Shown here one piece after another: positions 7,824-17,040 of a stretch of 64,000 nucleotides of DNA. The first letter of the stretch is position 1, and every line of letters starts with the position of its first letter. The notes below the pieces were generated by a model. The model saw only the letters and a list, made by a program, of their open reading frames with translations, was not told the DNA's origin and did not search any database. A program made the translations under genes and the position numbers. Location of the stretch: contig NZ_JBNAGG010000002.1 of the NCBI RefSeq assembly GCF_049801075.1, forward strand, positions 248,001 to 312,000, written 5' to 3'. This DNA comes from Maritalea sp049801075 (GTDB taxonomy: Bacteria; Pseudomonadota; Alphaproteobacteria; Rhizobiales; Devosiaceae).

Positions 7824-9620
7824 TTGATCGCATTGCAGACAGTAAGAAGCGGAAAAATGTTCTTCGCTTCGTTTTTATTGTTTTCAGTGTTGGCGACCGC
7901 AGGCATCAGCCTTGCGCGCCTATCACATGATGTCGCTGTGTTTTGGCCCGCCAATGCAGCGATGGTTTCGCTGTGTCTGATTTATGGTTTGAGCAATTTG
8001 CCTGCGGTCTTGTTGGGTGGGTTTCTGGCCAACATAACCATGCAACTGGCGTTTGGCGATCCGATGGCGATCATGTTTGGATTGCCGCTTGCGAACAGTA
8101 TCGAAATTTTGCTGGTCACTTTCGGATTGTGGGCGCTGAATCTGGATCAGACGCCAATTGATACCCCAAAGAGTTTTATGCAGTTTCTTGCTGTATTGGT
8201 CCTATTGGGGTTGCCCGGCGCATTGATCGGCGCAACGACAATACACTTGGGCATTGGGCTGCCGTTCTTCAAAAGCCTGACCTACTGGTGGGCTGGTGAC
8301 ATGGTTAGCTCCATCATTGTTTTGCTGCCATTGTTGTCTGCTGGCTGGCCGCAAAAGTTTCGCATATCCTTTGATCGCAACACCCTTCTGCCCTCTTTGA
8401 AATATCTGGCTATATTGTTGTCCTGCACGATATTTGGTCTCATTGGGCTTTATGCACTCCAGCTGCCCGTGGCTTTGGCCTTTATGGCGCCAAGCTGTTT
8501 ATTGGCGTTGCAAGGCAAGCCATTCAAAGTTGCGGCAGTAGGGTCGGTTTTGGTTGTCGTTGTGTCACTCACGGCAATCTTTGGATGGCTACCGGCGAGC
8601 AGCACGGGCTTGCGCATTCGTGAGCAGGTGTTTGAAGCTCAGTTCCTCACCTTACTTGCGGTGTTGCCGTCCTATGCCATTTCTGTCGCCATTTGTAATC
8701 TTGCGCAATCGCGGCGGCAGATCGAAAACAGCAATATGCGGTTGTCCGTAACGCTGGCTCATATGAACCAAGGCGTTTCTTGTTTCAACAAAGATTACAA
8801 ATTGACCGTTTGGAACGACAAATATGTGAACATGTTTGGCATGGAGCACGCGCAAGTTTATGAGGGCGCGTCCTTTGGGAATTTGTTGACGATCCAGAAA
8901 AATAATGGCGATTTCCATGATAAGGCAGATAATTTGCTCCACCATATTATGCAACATGTGCGGGCCGGGGAGGAGTTTGTCTCCGAAACTGAAATGAGTG
9001 ATGGTCGCATCATCAAATCGGTTCATTCACCTACGCCGCTTGGTGGTTGGATTGGCACCCATGAAGATATTACTGAAATGCGAGCCTTGGAGAAGGGGCT
9101 CGCTTATGAATCTCGTCACGATCCGCTGACTGGTCTGCCCAATCGCCGCTATTTTGATGAGGAGCTTAAGTCACGCCTTGATGCACCACATGACGCGCGT
9201 AAGCCTTTGACCTTGTTTTTTGTTGATCTCGATTATTTCAAGCAGATCAACGACAATGTGGGACACAATGCGGGCGATGCGGCGTTGCGGCATATTGGTC
9301 AATCTATTCGTGAAAATATTGATGATAGTGACTTTGTGGCGCGTTTGGGTGGCGACGAGTTTGCCATTGTTTCAACACGCTTTTCCAGTTTGACTCAAGC
9401 CGAGAAGCTGGCGGAAAATTTGAATACCTCTTTGCGAGTGCCGTTCTATTATGGCGGGCAGCCGATCTGTTGTGATGTAAGCATTGGCATCACCTTGGGC
9501 CACGGCAAAGGCATTGATGTTGAACGCTTGCGTGCCGAAGCTGATTTGGCCCTTTATGGCGCGAAACGCGCCGGGCGCGGGCAGCACCAAGTCTATCGGC
9601 CAAAGGGAAAAGTCGCCTGA
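7824..9620 (+). CDS. Membrane diguanylate cyclase: MASE1 sensor, PAS, GGDEF
   Basis: Makes cyclic di-GMP from two GTP. About 300 N-terminal residues form a multi-helix MASE1 sensor (VFWPANAAMVSLCLIYG near its start). A PAS fold follows (LAHMNQGVSCFNKDYKLTVWNDKYVNMF), then a C-terminal GGDEF domain with HDPLTGLPNRR and the intact active site RLGGDEFAI near residue 508. The position of the inhibitory I-site five residues upstream reads DDSD instead of RxxD, so product inhibition is probably absent. The frame is open to 7722, but the TTG at 7824 has AGAGGAGCGA in front; a start at 7722 or at the ATG 7857 is also possible. Confidence 0.88.
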   Translation: MIALQTVRSGKMFFASFLLFSVLATAGISLARLSHDVAVFWPANAAMVSLCLIYGLSNLPAVLLGGFLANITMQLAFGDPMAIMFGLPLANSIEILLVTFGLWALNLDQTPIDTPKSFMQFLAVLVLLGLPGALIGATTIHLGIGLPFFKSLTYWWAGDMVSSIIVLLPLLSAGWPQKFRISFDRNTLLPSLKYLAILLSCTIFGLIGLYALQLPVALAFMAPSCLLALQGKPFKVAAVGSVLVVVVSLTAIFGWLPASSTGLRIREQVFEAQFLTLLAVLPSYAISVAICNLAQSRRQIENSNMRLSVTLAHMNQGVSCFNKDYKLTVWNDKYVNMFGMEHAQVYEGASFGNLLTIQKNNGDFHDKADNLLHHIMQHVRAGEEFVSETEMSDGRIIKSVHSPTPLGGWIGTHEDITEMRALEKGLAYESRHDPLTGLPNRRYFDEELKSRLDAPHDARKPLTLFFVDLDYFKQINDNVGHNAGDAALRHIGQSIRENIDDSDFVARLGGDEFAIVSTRFSSLTQAEKLAENLNTSLRVPFYYGGQPICCDVSIGITLGHGKGIDVERLRAEADLALYGAKRAGRGQHQVYRPKGKVA

Positions 9621-9621
9621 T

Positions 9622-10152
9622 CTAATTCTGGATGATGTTCAGATTTTTCAGCTTTCCGTGATCTTCCGGATCAATCATTTCAACAAAAAATTGCGCCACG
9701 GTCTCTTTGGTTTCTGGCGGTAGCTTGTCTAGCGCTTCGCGCATCCGGTGGGATTGGTTGGCGGAAAGGGTGGTGAAAAACTCCGCGCCTTGATCGGTTG
9801 GATAGAGCAATCGTTTGCGCCGATCCTTTTTCCCGGTGCGTTGCTCGATATAGCCATTGTCGATCAATTGGCGCAGCACACGCGCGAGGCTTTGCTTTGT
9901 GATTTTGAGAAGATCGAGCAGATCAGCGACGGTCATCCCAGGGCGCAAATTTACAAAATATAGCACACGGTGATGGGCACGGCCGAAGCCTTGGCGCGAC
10001 AAAAGCTCGTCTGCTTCATGCACAAAATCGCGATAGGCGAAGAATAAAAGCCCCATTAAATCAAGGGGCATGGCATCCATTTTATCTTTAGACGCATTTT
10101 CCATAGCGGAATTTATGTCAGCCTTGTTGACATTTATTTTGTTGGCTGTCAT
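9622..10152 (-). CDS. MarR family transcriptional regulator
   Basis: A 176-residue winged-helix protein. The core (about 55-150) shows MTVADLLDLLKITKQSLARVLRQL as the HTH and TGKKDRRKRLLYPTDQG as the wing, typical of MarR proteins. A polar N-terminal tail of about 30 residues precedes it. It is convergent with the cyclase gene and divergent from ilvE; a near-perfect dyad at 10201-10230 lies between the start codons and could be its operator. The ligand is not predictable. Confidence 0.88.
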   Translation of the reverse strand: MTANKINVNKADINSAMENASKDKMDAMPLDLMGLLFFAYRDFVHEADELLSRQGFGRAHHRVLYFVNLRPGMTVADLLDLLKITKQSLARVLRQLIDNGYIEQRTGKKDRRKRLLYPTDQGAEFFTTLSANQSHRMREALDKLPPETKETVAQFFVEMIDPEDHGKLKNLNIIQN

Positions 10153-10200
10153 GCTTCACCCTGTTCACAGTTTGATTTACACTTATCCCAAAGCTTGGGC

Positions 10201-10230
10201 CATTTGCCAAGATCGGCAGCTTGCCAAATG
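10201..10230. promoter_or_regulatory. Dyad between marR-like gene and ilvE
   Basis: CATTTGCCAAG (10201-10211) and CTTGCCAAATG (10220-10230) form an inverted repeat with 10 of 11 positions paired and an 8-bp spacer. Its place between divergent starts fits an operator for the MarR-type protein, but no promoter was firmly located. Confidence 0.4.
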
Positions 10231-10310
10231 CAAAAAACGCCTTCTTATGGCCGGGCAGATGTACAATCAGACAAAATTTCGGGCCAAAAGCCGATGTTAG
10301 GGAGAAGAAA

Positions 10311-11201
10311 ATGGCCGGTGTACCTTTAGACCAACGCGATGGTTGGATCTGGTTTGATGGGGAAATGCGCGAATGGAAAGAGTGCAAGGTGCATGTGTTG
10401 ACACATGCTTTGCACTACGCTTCGAGCGTGTTTGAAGGACAGCGGGCGTATAATGGCGAAGTGTTCAAATTGCATGAGCACTCAGAGCGTTTGCGCAAGT
10501 CAGCCAATATTTTGGATTTCGAAATTCCATATTCTGCTGACGAGATTGATGCGGCTTGTCGCGAAGTGTTGGAAAAGAACAATCTCACCAACGCTTATAT
10601 GCGCCCTGTTGCATGGCGCGGCTCGCACGAGCTTGGCCTTGGCGCGCACAGCAACCCAGTTCACTTGGCCATCGCCGCTTGGGAATGGCCGAGCCTGTTC
10701 TCAATGGAAGAGAAGCTGAAAGGCGTTCGTCTGGCTTGGTCAGACTGGCAGCGCCCGGCACCAGATTCAGCGCCTTTCGCTTCAAAGGCAGCGGGTCTTT
10801 ATATGATCTGCACCTTGTCAAAGCACGCAGCGGAAGCCAAAGGCTATTCAGACGCATTGATGCGCGACTATCGCGGCTATGTGGCTGAAGCGACTGGTGC
10901 CAATGTGTTCTTCATCAAAGATGGTGAAATCCACACGCCAATTCCAGATTGCTTCTTGGACGGCATTACCCGTCGCACCGTGATTGCACTTGCGAAAGAG
11001 CAGGGCATCAATGTGATTGAGCGCATCATCAAGCCAGAAGAAATTGGTGATTTTGAAGAGTGCTTCCTCACTGGTTCCGCAGCAGAGGTTACCCCTGTTG
11101 CCGAGATCGAAGGCACAATTTTTGAAAAGCGCGACATCTGCCAAAAAATGATTGAGGCTTATGCCGACGCGGTGCAGCCGAAAAAGGCAGCTGCTGAATA
11201 A
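10311..11201 (+). CDS. ilvE: Branched-chain amino acid aminotransferase
   Basis: Reversible transamination of Leu, Ile and Val with 2-oxoglutarate; PLP fold type IV. The 296-residue protein contains GWIWFDGEMREWKECKVHVL at the N-terminus, the PLP-lysine region PFASKAAGLYM, YVAEATGANVFF, and GITRRTVIALAKE. ATG 10311 follows GGAGAAGAAA and gives the family length; upstream in-frame codons are discarded. It is monocistronic, ending at the terminator at 11222-11254. Confidence 0.95.
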   Translation: MAGVPLDQRDGWIWFDGEMREWKECKVHVLTHALHYASSVFEGQRAYNGEVFKLHEHSERLRKSANILDFEIPYSADEIDAACREVLEKNNLTNAYMRPVAWRGSHELGLGAHSNPVHLAIAAWEWPSLFSMEEKLKGVRLAWSDWQRPAPDSAPFASKAAGLYMICTLSKHAAEAKGYSDALMRDYRGYVAEATGANVFFIKDGEIHTPIPDCFLDGITRRTVIALAKEQGINVIERIIKPEEIGDFEECFLTGSAAEVTPVAEIEGTIFEKRDICQKMIEAYADAVQPKKAAAE

Positions 11202-11221
11202 GTCAGCCTTTATCAAATTGC

Positions 11222-11254
11222 AAAACGCCGCTTCATTTGAGGCGGCGTTTTATT
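11222..11254 (+). terminator. Rho-independent terminator of ilvE
   Basis: A 10-bp stem AAAACGCCGC (11222-11231) / GCGGCGTTTT (11242-11251) runs into a T-rich tract. It overlaps the last codons of convergent moaE; the A-rich left arm may also terminate minus-strand transcripts. Confidence 0.8.
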
Positions 11255-11705
11255 TTGTCCATTTTTCTTTGGCGGTTTCGTCCGTCTCGCGGGCATCTAC
11301 CCAATCGGTGCCATGCGGCCCCACTTCCTTTTTCCAAAAAGGCGCGTCGGTTTTCAGCCAATCCATCACATAATTGGCTCCGTCAAACGCGGCTTGGCGG
11401 TGATGGCTTGCTGCCATCACTTGCACAATAGGTTCGCCCACCTCCATTTCGCCAAAACGGTGCACAACATCAATGGCCAGCAGGTCGAAACGCGTCTTCG
11501 CGTCCCGCGCAAAACGTTCAATCTGTTTCTGCGCCATGTTGGGATGGTGTTCCAAAATCAGCGCCTCAATCGGCTTGTCTGGCGTGGAACGCACCAAGCC
11601 CGTAAAGGTCGCCACCGCGCCTGCCTCGGGCAGATTGTGTGTGAATTGATTGATCAGCGCGCCTGCATCAAACATTTCGGCTTGAATGGTGACTTTGACT
11701 GACAT
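11250..11705 (-). CDS. moaE: Molybdopterin synthase catalytic subunit
   Basis: With thiocarboxylated MoaD, converts precursor Z (cPMP) to molybdopterin. The 151-residue protein shows AVATFTGLVRS, LILEHHPNMA, VVHRFGEMEVGE, and VMAASHHRQAAFDG followed by the catalytic-Lys region LKTDAPFWKKE. Its ATG overlaps the moaD stop (TAATG type, 1 bp), so the two subunits are coupled. Last gene of a long minus-strand operon. The MsrP reductase at 43.3 kb would use this cofactor. Confidence 0.94.
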   Translation of the reverse strand: MSVKVTIQAEMFDAGALINQFTHNLPEAGAVATFTGLVRSTPDKPIEALILEHHPNMAQKQIERFARDAKTRFDLLAIDVVHRFGEMEVGEPIVQVMAASHHRQAAFDGANYVMDWLKTDAPFWKKEVGPHGTDWVDARETDETAKEKWTK

Positions 11706-11956
11706 TAGCCACCTGTCATGGGTGGGAAAATCGAGGCTTCTTTGGTAGCACCTATTCGCGTATCCAGCTCCACAAGCTCGTCATCAAGTGCGATGCGGAT
11801 GGTTGTTTCCGGTGTCACGACTGCTGCAAAATCTTCGTCAGTTTTGCGCAGATGCTGCAGCAAATCCTCGACAGTTTTTACCTCGTTCGGCAAGTCGATT
11901 TCTTGCGTGTCTCGGTTCAACCGTTCGCGAATCCAGGCAAAATATCGGATGATCAT
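11705..11956 (-). CDS. moaD: Molybdopterin synthase sulfur carrier subunit
   Basis: An 83-residue ubiquitin-fold protein starting MIIRYFAWIRERLN and ending in the required Gly-Gly (FPPMTGG), which is adenylated and thiocarboxylated to donate sulfur. It overlaps both pgsA (4 bp) and moaE (1 bp), consistent with a tightly coupled operon. Confidence 0.93.
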   Translation of the reverse strand: MIIRYFAWIRERLNRDTQEIDLPNEVKTVEDLLQHLRKTDEDFAAVVTPETTIRIALDDELVELDTRIGATKEASIFPPMTGG

Positions 11957-12507
11957 TTCATCACCGTTTTGTCGGTTAGCTTTGGCCAGGCGCCTGCGAA
12001 ATATTCATAGCCTGTATAAACGGTCAACAGGGCCGCCAGCCACATAAGGCCGTTTGCAGCGGAATCAACATTGGGCACCAGCGGCACCACCATGAAAGTC
12101 GCCAGCGCGACGAGTTGCACGGTGGTCTTATATTTGGCCAGCTTGGAGACATGCACGGTGATTTGCGCATTGCCCAAATATTCGCGCAAACCCGCCACAG
12201 CGATTTCACGGAACATAATAGCAATGGCGAGCCATGTTTGTTGTTGGTCGAACTCGCCTGTATAGGCGAAAGCGATCAGCAGTGTGCCGACCAGCAGCTT
12301 GTCGGCAATTGGGTCGAGCATGCGCCCAAGGTCCGACACAATGTTCATTTTGCGGGCCAGATAGCCGTCAAGATAGTCGGTGAGGCAAGCAACAACATAA
12401 AGGATAAAGGCCACTTGGCGGGCAATATAGTGATCGATAAAGACCAGCCAGATAATCGCAGGGATTGCGACAATGCGGGATATGGTCAAGAGATTGGGCA
12501 AATTCAT
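11953..12507 (-). CDS. pgsA: CDP-diacylglycerol-glycerol-3-phosphate 3-phosphatidyltransferase
   Basis: Membrane enzyme for the committed step of phosphatidylglycerol synthesis. The 184-residue protein has the complete CDP-alcohol phosphatidyltransferase motif, DYLDGYLARK followed by GRMLDPIAD (about residues 43-71), and several hydrophobic helices. It sits 33 bp after uvrC and overlaps moaD, the uvrC-pgsA-moaD-moaE order I recognise from alphaproteobacteria. Confidence 0.94.
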   Translation of the reverse strand: MNLPNLLTISRIVAIPAIIWLVFIDHYIARQVAFILYVVACLTDYLDGYLARKMNIVSDLGRMLDPIADKLLVGTLLIAFAYTGEFDQQQTWLAIAIMFREIAVAGLREYLGNAQITVHVSKLAKYKTTVQLVALATFMVVPLVPNVDSAANGLMWLAALLTVYTGYEYFAGAWPKLTDKTVMK

Positions 12508-12540
12508 ATTATCGCCTTTATGCCGAGATTTTGGCCGAGT

Positions 12541-14427
12541 TTATGACCTATTGAAATGATCGTAAATGGTTTGCGCCATTTGTTTTGAAATGCCGGGCAC
12601 CGACTGCAAATCGGAAAGCGCAGCGCGGCCGACAGACTTGGCTGACCCAAAATGATTGAGCAAATTGCGTTTGCGGCTCGGGCCAATGCCTTCAATCTCA
12701 TCCAGCGGATTTTTGACGATGGCTTTGGAGCGTTTGGCGCGGTGGGTGCCGATGGCAAAGCGGTGCGCTTCATCGCGCAGGCGCTGCACATAATAGAGTA
12801 CCGGATCGCGCGCTGGCAGCATAAAGGGTTCGCGCCCTTCAATGAAAAAGGTTTCGCGGCCAGCATTGCGTTCCTCGCCTTTGGCGATGCCGATCAGCGT
12901 CACTTTTTGCGGCAAATCGAATTGCTCTAACACCTTGCGCACTGCGCTCAATTGGCCCTTGCCGCCGTCGATCAGCAGCACGTCTGGCCAATCCGGCATG
13001 TTGCTTGGATCTTTCAGCAAATCTTCGTCTGGTTTTTCATATTCACTCACCAGCCGTTTGAAGCGGCGGGTCAGTACTTCATTCATCATGCCGAAATCGT
13101 CGCCGGGCGTCAGCTCTTCGGATTTGATGTTGAAGGTGCGGTAGTGCTTTTTGGATAGGCCTTCGCGACCGGCCACAACCATCGCGCCAACGGCGTGTGC
13201 ACCTTGAATATGCGAGTTATCATAAGTTTCAATGCGTTTAGGCGGCTCATCCAAACCAAAGGTTTTAGCCATGCCGTCAAGGAGGCTGGTTTGCGACGCG
13301 CTTTCGGCCAATTGCCTGCCCAAAGCCTGCCGCGCATTGTCGAGGGCATGTTCCACCAGCTGCCGTTTTTCGCCGCGCTGTGGGGTTTGCACATCAATCT
13401 TGCGGTCAGCCCGGATGCTCAGCGCTTCTTGCAGCAGTTTAGGGTTCTCAACTGGGTGAGACAAAAGCACAGCTTTAGGCGGCGTGCGGCTTTCATAGAA
13501 TTGCGCCACAAAGGCTTCCAGCACTTCCGCCTCCTCAAGGCTCTTGTCCGCCCGGGGATAATAGGCACGGTTGCCCCAGTTTTGGTGGGCACGGAAGAAG
13601 AAGACTTGAATGCAGAACCGACCTGCTTCTTGGTGAATGGCGAAAATATCGCCTTCCGCAAAGCTTTGTGCGCTCATGTCACCTTGCGATTGGATCAGCG
13701 CCAAAGCCGAAATCCGGTCGCGGAGCAGCGCCGCGCGTTCAAAGTCCAGATTTTCAGAAGCAATTTGCATCTCTTTTGACAATTGCGCCTGCACGCTTTT
13801 GGATTTGCCAGATAGGAAATCCACCGCGTCCTGCACCAGTTGTTGATAATCTTTGATCGAGATTTCGCCTGTGCAAGGGGCGGCGCAGCGTTTGATCTGA
13901 TGTTGCAGGCAGGGGCGGGTGCGGCCTTGATAATAGCTGTCGGAGCAGTTGCGCAGCAGGAATGCTTTTTGCAACGAGGTAATGGTGCGGTTCACCGCGG
14001 TTACCGATGCGAACGGGCCGAAATAATGTCCCTTTTTGCGCCGCACGCCGCGGTGCTTGGTCAGCTCAGCGGCCTCATGTTCGGTAGCCAGCAATATATA
14101 GGGAAAGCTTTTGTCGTCGCGTAACAATACATTGTAACGCGGCCGCAAGCGCTTGATCATGTTGGCTTCGAGAAGCAGCGCCTCACTCTCGGTGTTTGTG
14201 GTGACAAACTCCATGGAGCGCGTGGCGGCGATCATGCGCCCAATGCGCACCGAATTGCCCTCATAGCGCGTGTAGTTGGTCACGCGCGCTTTCAGGTTTC
14301 GGGCCTTGCCGACATAAATCACATTTTGCTGGTCATCCAACATGCGATAAACCCCTGGCCCGGTGGGCAGGGTTTTCACAAAGCGCTTAATAATGTCGGG
14401 GCCGGGAGATGCGGTAGCTTCGTTCAT
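12541..14427 (-). CDS. uvrC: UvrABC excinuclease subunit C
   Basis: Makes both incisions in nucleotide excision repair with UvrB. The 628-residue protein has the GIY-YIG nuclease (GPGVYRMLDDQQNVIYVGKA region), then a Cys-rich segment (LRNCSDSYYQGRTRPCLQHQ), a UVR motif near 205-240, the RNase H-like C-terminal nuclease (YDNSHIQGAHAVGAMVV) and tandem HhH motifs at the end (IEGIGPSRKRNLLNHFG). uvrB lies elsewhere in the window at 27 kb. Confidence 0.97.
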   Translation of the reverse strand: MNEATASPGPDIIKRFVKTLPTGPGVYRMLDDQQNVIYVGKARNLKARVTNYTRYEGNSVRIGRMIAATRSMEFVTTNTESEALLLEANMIKRLRPRYNVLLRDDKSFPYILLATEHEAAELTKHRGVRRKKGHYFGPFASVTAVNRTITSLQKAFLLRNCSDSYYQGRTRPCLQHQIKRCAAPCTGEISIKDYQQLVQDAVDFLSGKSKSVQAQLSKEMQIASENLDFERAALLRDRISALALIQSQGDMSAQSFAEGDIFAIHQEAGRFCIQVFFFRAHQNWGNRAYYPRADKSLEEAEVLEAFVAQFYESRTPPKAVLLSHPVENPKLLQEALSIRADRKIDVQTPQRGEKRQLVEHALDNARQALGRQLAESASQTSLLDGMAKTFGLDEPPKRIETYDNSHIQGAHAVGAMVVAGREGLSKKHYRTFNIKSEELTPGDDFGMMNEVLTRRFKRLVSEYEKPDEDLLKDPSNMPDWPDVLLIDGGKGQLSAVRKVLEQFDLPQKVTLIGIAKGEERNAGRETFFIEGREPFMLPARDPVLYYVQRLRDEAHRFAIGTHRAKRSKAIVKNPLDEIEGIGPSRKRNLLNHFGSAKSVGRAALSDLQSVPGISKQMAQTIYDHFNRS

Positions 14428-14451
14428 TGCGACTCAAATATAGCGCAAATT

Positions 14452-15201
14452 CTAATTTGTTTCACCAATATCGGTCCAAATCAGATGTTGTCCCCCATCC
14501 ATGGCAATCATTTGCCCTGTCACGGATTTTGCTGTGAGGAAATATCGGATTGTATCGACAATTTCATCAAGTGCCGGACCAGTTTTGAGCGGCAAGCTTT
14601 CCAGCTCTTCTTTGAACTCGGCTTCGGTCTGATGCTCATTCTGCAAAGTGGGGCCAGGGCCAATGGCGTTCACCCGAATGTGCGGGGCAAAGGCCTGTGC
14701 CAATGTACGCGTTGCGGTCCACAAAACTGATTTTGACAAGGTATAGCTGAAAAAGCTCGGCTTTAGCGCCCATACGCGTTGATCAATCATGTTGACGATC
14801 AAGCCATGCTTATCTTTGGGCAATTGTCCCGCGAAATCTTTCGCCAGAAACATGGCCGCTTCTGCGTGCACGCTAAAATGCTTGTGCCAAAGGTCGTGGA
14901 TTAAATCGTCAATGCTGTCTGGTTTGAACAGGCTTGCATTGTTGATTAGCCCGGTCAGTGGGCCGAAATGTTTGCTTGCCCGTTCGATCAGCGTGTCATA
15001 TTGCGCTTGGTCCGTAAGGTCTGCGCCTTCGATGGCGGCTTTTAAGCCCCGCGCATTTAGCTTTTCGGCCAGTGCTGCTGCATCATCATCCGAGTGGTTA
15101 TAATGGATAACCACGTTATGACCGTCCACGGCCAAGCCTTCAGCTATTGCCGCACCAATGCGGTTAGCCGCGCCCGTAATCAGAAAGGTTTGTTTTTGCA
15201 T
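14452..15201 (-). CDS. SDR oxidoreductase, pteridine-reductase-like
   Basis: A 249-residue NAD(P)H-dependent short-chain dehydrogenase: TGAANRIGAAIAEGLA (9-24) as nucleotide loop, NNAS at about 89-92, and the active-site Tyr-Lys in SYTLSKS. The usual catalytic Ser position is Asp (IVNMIDQRVW), the arrangement known from PTR1/FolM pteridine reductases, so dihydrofolate/dihydrobiopterin reduction is the best guess. The start overlaps the upstream antiporter stop by 1 bp. Confidence 0.82.
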   Translation of the reverse strand: MQKQTFLITGAANRIGAAIAEGLAVDGHNVVIHYNHSDDDAAALAEKLNARGLKAAIEGADLTDQAQYDTLIERASKHFGPLTGLINNASLFKPDSIDDLIHDLWHKHFSVHAEAAMFLAKDFAGQLPKDKHGLIVNMIDQRVWALKPSFFSYTLSKSVLWTATRTLAQAFAPHIRVNAIGPGPTLQNEHQTEAEFKEELESLPLKTGPALDEIVDTIRYFLTAKSVTGQMIAMDGGQHLIWTDIGETN

Positions 15202-16181
15202 TATCCAATGGGTAGCCCTTCAGCCAGTTGGTGTCCAATTTGAAAAACAACCACAAGATAAACAATATAGGCAATGCTCATCACCCCGCCTTCAATTTTG
15301 CCGATGGACCGATGCATAAACACAATCGGCGCCAAAGCAATGGCGATAAACAGCATGACCCAATAATCAAAGGCCATGAAGTTTGGACCCACCTTGAGCG
15401 GCACAATCAATGATGTGATGCCCAAGATTGACAAGATGTTGAAAATGTTAGAGCCCACTGCGTTGCCGATGGCCACAGCAGATTGACGCCGCAGTGCGGC
15501 TGCCATGCCAGCTGCGAATTCGGGCAAGGATGTGCCCAGCGCAACAATGGTCAGACCAACGGCACTGTCCGCAACGCCCATAATGGCCGCAATGTCCAAT
15601 GCGCTATCGGTGGTGAGCTTGCCGCCAAGGGGCAGGCCGATAATGCCGATAATCAGATAGATCGCGATCTTTTTTGGATCTTCTGGCGCATCGTCAATCT
15701 CTTCCATCAATTCTTCGATGTTTTGGCCGCGCTTGCGCATTTTATTGGCTTCGAAGCCATTATAAAGCAGGTAGCCCGCCAAAAGAGCGAGGAAAATGAG
15801 GCCATCCACATGGTTGATCACGCCATCGATGCTCAACAGGATCAATAGCACTGAGACCAAAATCATAAAGCTGGTGGAGCGTCGCAAACCTGTTTGCTTG
15901 CAGTCGATTGCGAAAAACAGCGCTGGAAAGCCAAGAACCAACAAAATATTGGTGATGTTTGACCCAACCACATTACCAATGGATAGGCCCGAGGCGCCAT
16001 CCAATGCGGCGGAAATAGAAACCACCAATTCCGGTGCCGATGTACCGAACGCCACAACCGTGAGGCCGATGACCAATGGGGGGATGCCCATTCGGTTTGA
16101 AACACCAACGGCGCCACGTACCAACAAGTCGCCGGTTACAACCAGCGTGGCCAATCCTAAGATGAGCAGAAAATAGGGCAT
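15201..16181 (-). CDS. Calcium/sodium antiporter (CaCA family, YrbG-like)
   Basis: Exchanges Ca2+ for Na+ or H+ across the inner membrane. The 326-residue polytopic protein carries the two inverted alpha repeats: FGTSAPELVVSISAAL...GNVVGSNITN and ALGTSLPEFAAGMAAAL...GNAVGSNIFN, separated by an acidic cytoplasmic loop (EELMEEIDDAPEDPKK). It is the first gene of the operon running to moaE. Confidence 0.93.
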   Translation of the reverse strand: MPYFLLILGLATLVVTGDLLVRGAVGVSNRMGIPPLVIGLTVVAFGTSAPELVVSISAALDGASGLSIGNVVGSNITNILLVLGFPALFFAIDCKQTGLRRSTSFMILVSVLLILLSIDGVINHVDGLIFLALLAGYLLYNGFEANKMRKRGQNIEELMEEIDDAPEDPKKIAIYLIIGIIGLPLGGKLTTDSALDIAAIMGVADSAVGLTIVALGTSLPEFAAGMAAALRRQSAVAIGNAVGSNIFNILSILGITSLIVPLKVGPNFMAFDYWVMLFIAIALAPIVFMHRSIGKIEGGVMSIAYIVYLVVVFQIGHQLAEGLPIG

Positions 16182-16428
16182 TGCAACCTTTTTGAACGAC
16201 TATTTGCGACTGCTAGATACAAGATGTGCCGCAAAACACAAGAGCACTTGATATGGTATGTGTGGAAGAGATTTAAAGGTATTGGATCGAGTTTCCAACC
16301 TTTTCATCAAAATTTGTTTGATTTGGCTATTACCTCGTTTTGTTTCTCACAATTATGTTAACGGACTGGCCCCCGGTTTGGTTTTCCGCATATTGTAATT
16401 TTATGAGCAAGCGCGGAACTGAGCCGAT
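16182..16428. other. Divergent intergenic region
   Basis: 247 bp between the antiporter and the membrane protein at 16429. It must hold both promoters; I see no ORF or clear operator. Confidence 0.4.
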
Positions 16429-17040
16429 ATGATCACGACCACACATGTGTTAATTGCTGGCGCAGTTTTGTCCCGGCGGGATGCCCCTAAGCGACAAAAT
16501 ATACTGGCCTTCTTTGCAGGCTTTTTTCCTGATCTTTCTGTGTTTGCAATGGTGGCTTTTTCGGCGCTTACGGGCATGGGCCGTGGCAATATGTGGCGCA
16601 GCCCGGATGGGCTTTATTGGCAAGAACCGTGGCAAACTTTTTCCGCCATTTCAAACTCGATCCCGCTTTACGCCGCTTTGCTGCTTTTGGGGTGGTTGAT
16701 GGCAAAACGAATGCCGCAACAAATTGAGAACTGGCGTTTGGTCAGCGTGTTTGGTGCAGGGGCATTGTTGCATGTTGTTGCCGACTTTCCGGTGCATACA
16801 GATGATGCGCATGTGCATTTTTGGCCATTCACTGGTTGGCGGTTCCATTCTCCAGTTTCATATTACCAAAGTGCCCATTATGGCGATATTGTTGGTGCAG
16901 TAGAGCTGGTCGTCGGGATTCTGCTGGCCGGGCTATTGCTGTGGCGCTTCAAAAATTTATGGGCGCGAATTTTCATCATCGCTTTGCTCGCACCCTATTT
17001 TATCTCGCTTGGCTTCATTTTCCGGAATTTTGTGCACTAG
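16429..17040 (+). CDS. Polytopic membrane protein, resembling YdjM-type metal-dependent hydrolases
   Basis: 203 residues with about five hydrophobic helices. Histidines and aspartates recur in a pattern recalling membrane metal-dependent hydrolases: THVLIAGAVL at the start, FFPDLSVF, and LHVVADFPVHTDDAHVH mid-protein, followed by GWRFHSPVSYY. The substrate is unknown. The 3' end overlaps the convergent DMT gene by 26 bp. Real gene likely from membrane topology and motif conservation; function tentative. Confidence 0.72.
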   Translation: MITTTHVLIAGAVLSRRDAPKRQNILAFFAGFFPDLSVFAMVAFSALTGMGRGNMWRSPDGLYWQEPWQTFSAISNSIPLYAALLLLGWLMAKRMPQQIENWRLVSVFGAGALLHVVADFPVHTDDAHVHFWPFTGWRFHSPVSYYQSAHYGDIVGAVELVVGILLAGLLLWRFKNLWARIFIIALLAPYFISLGFIFRNFVH

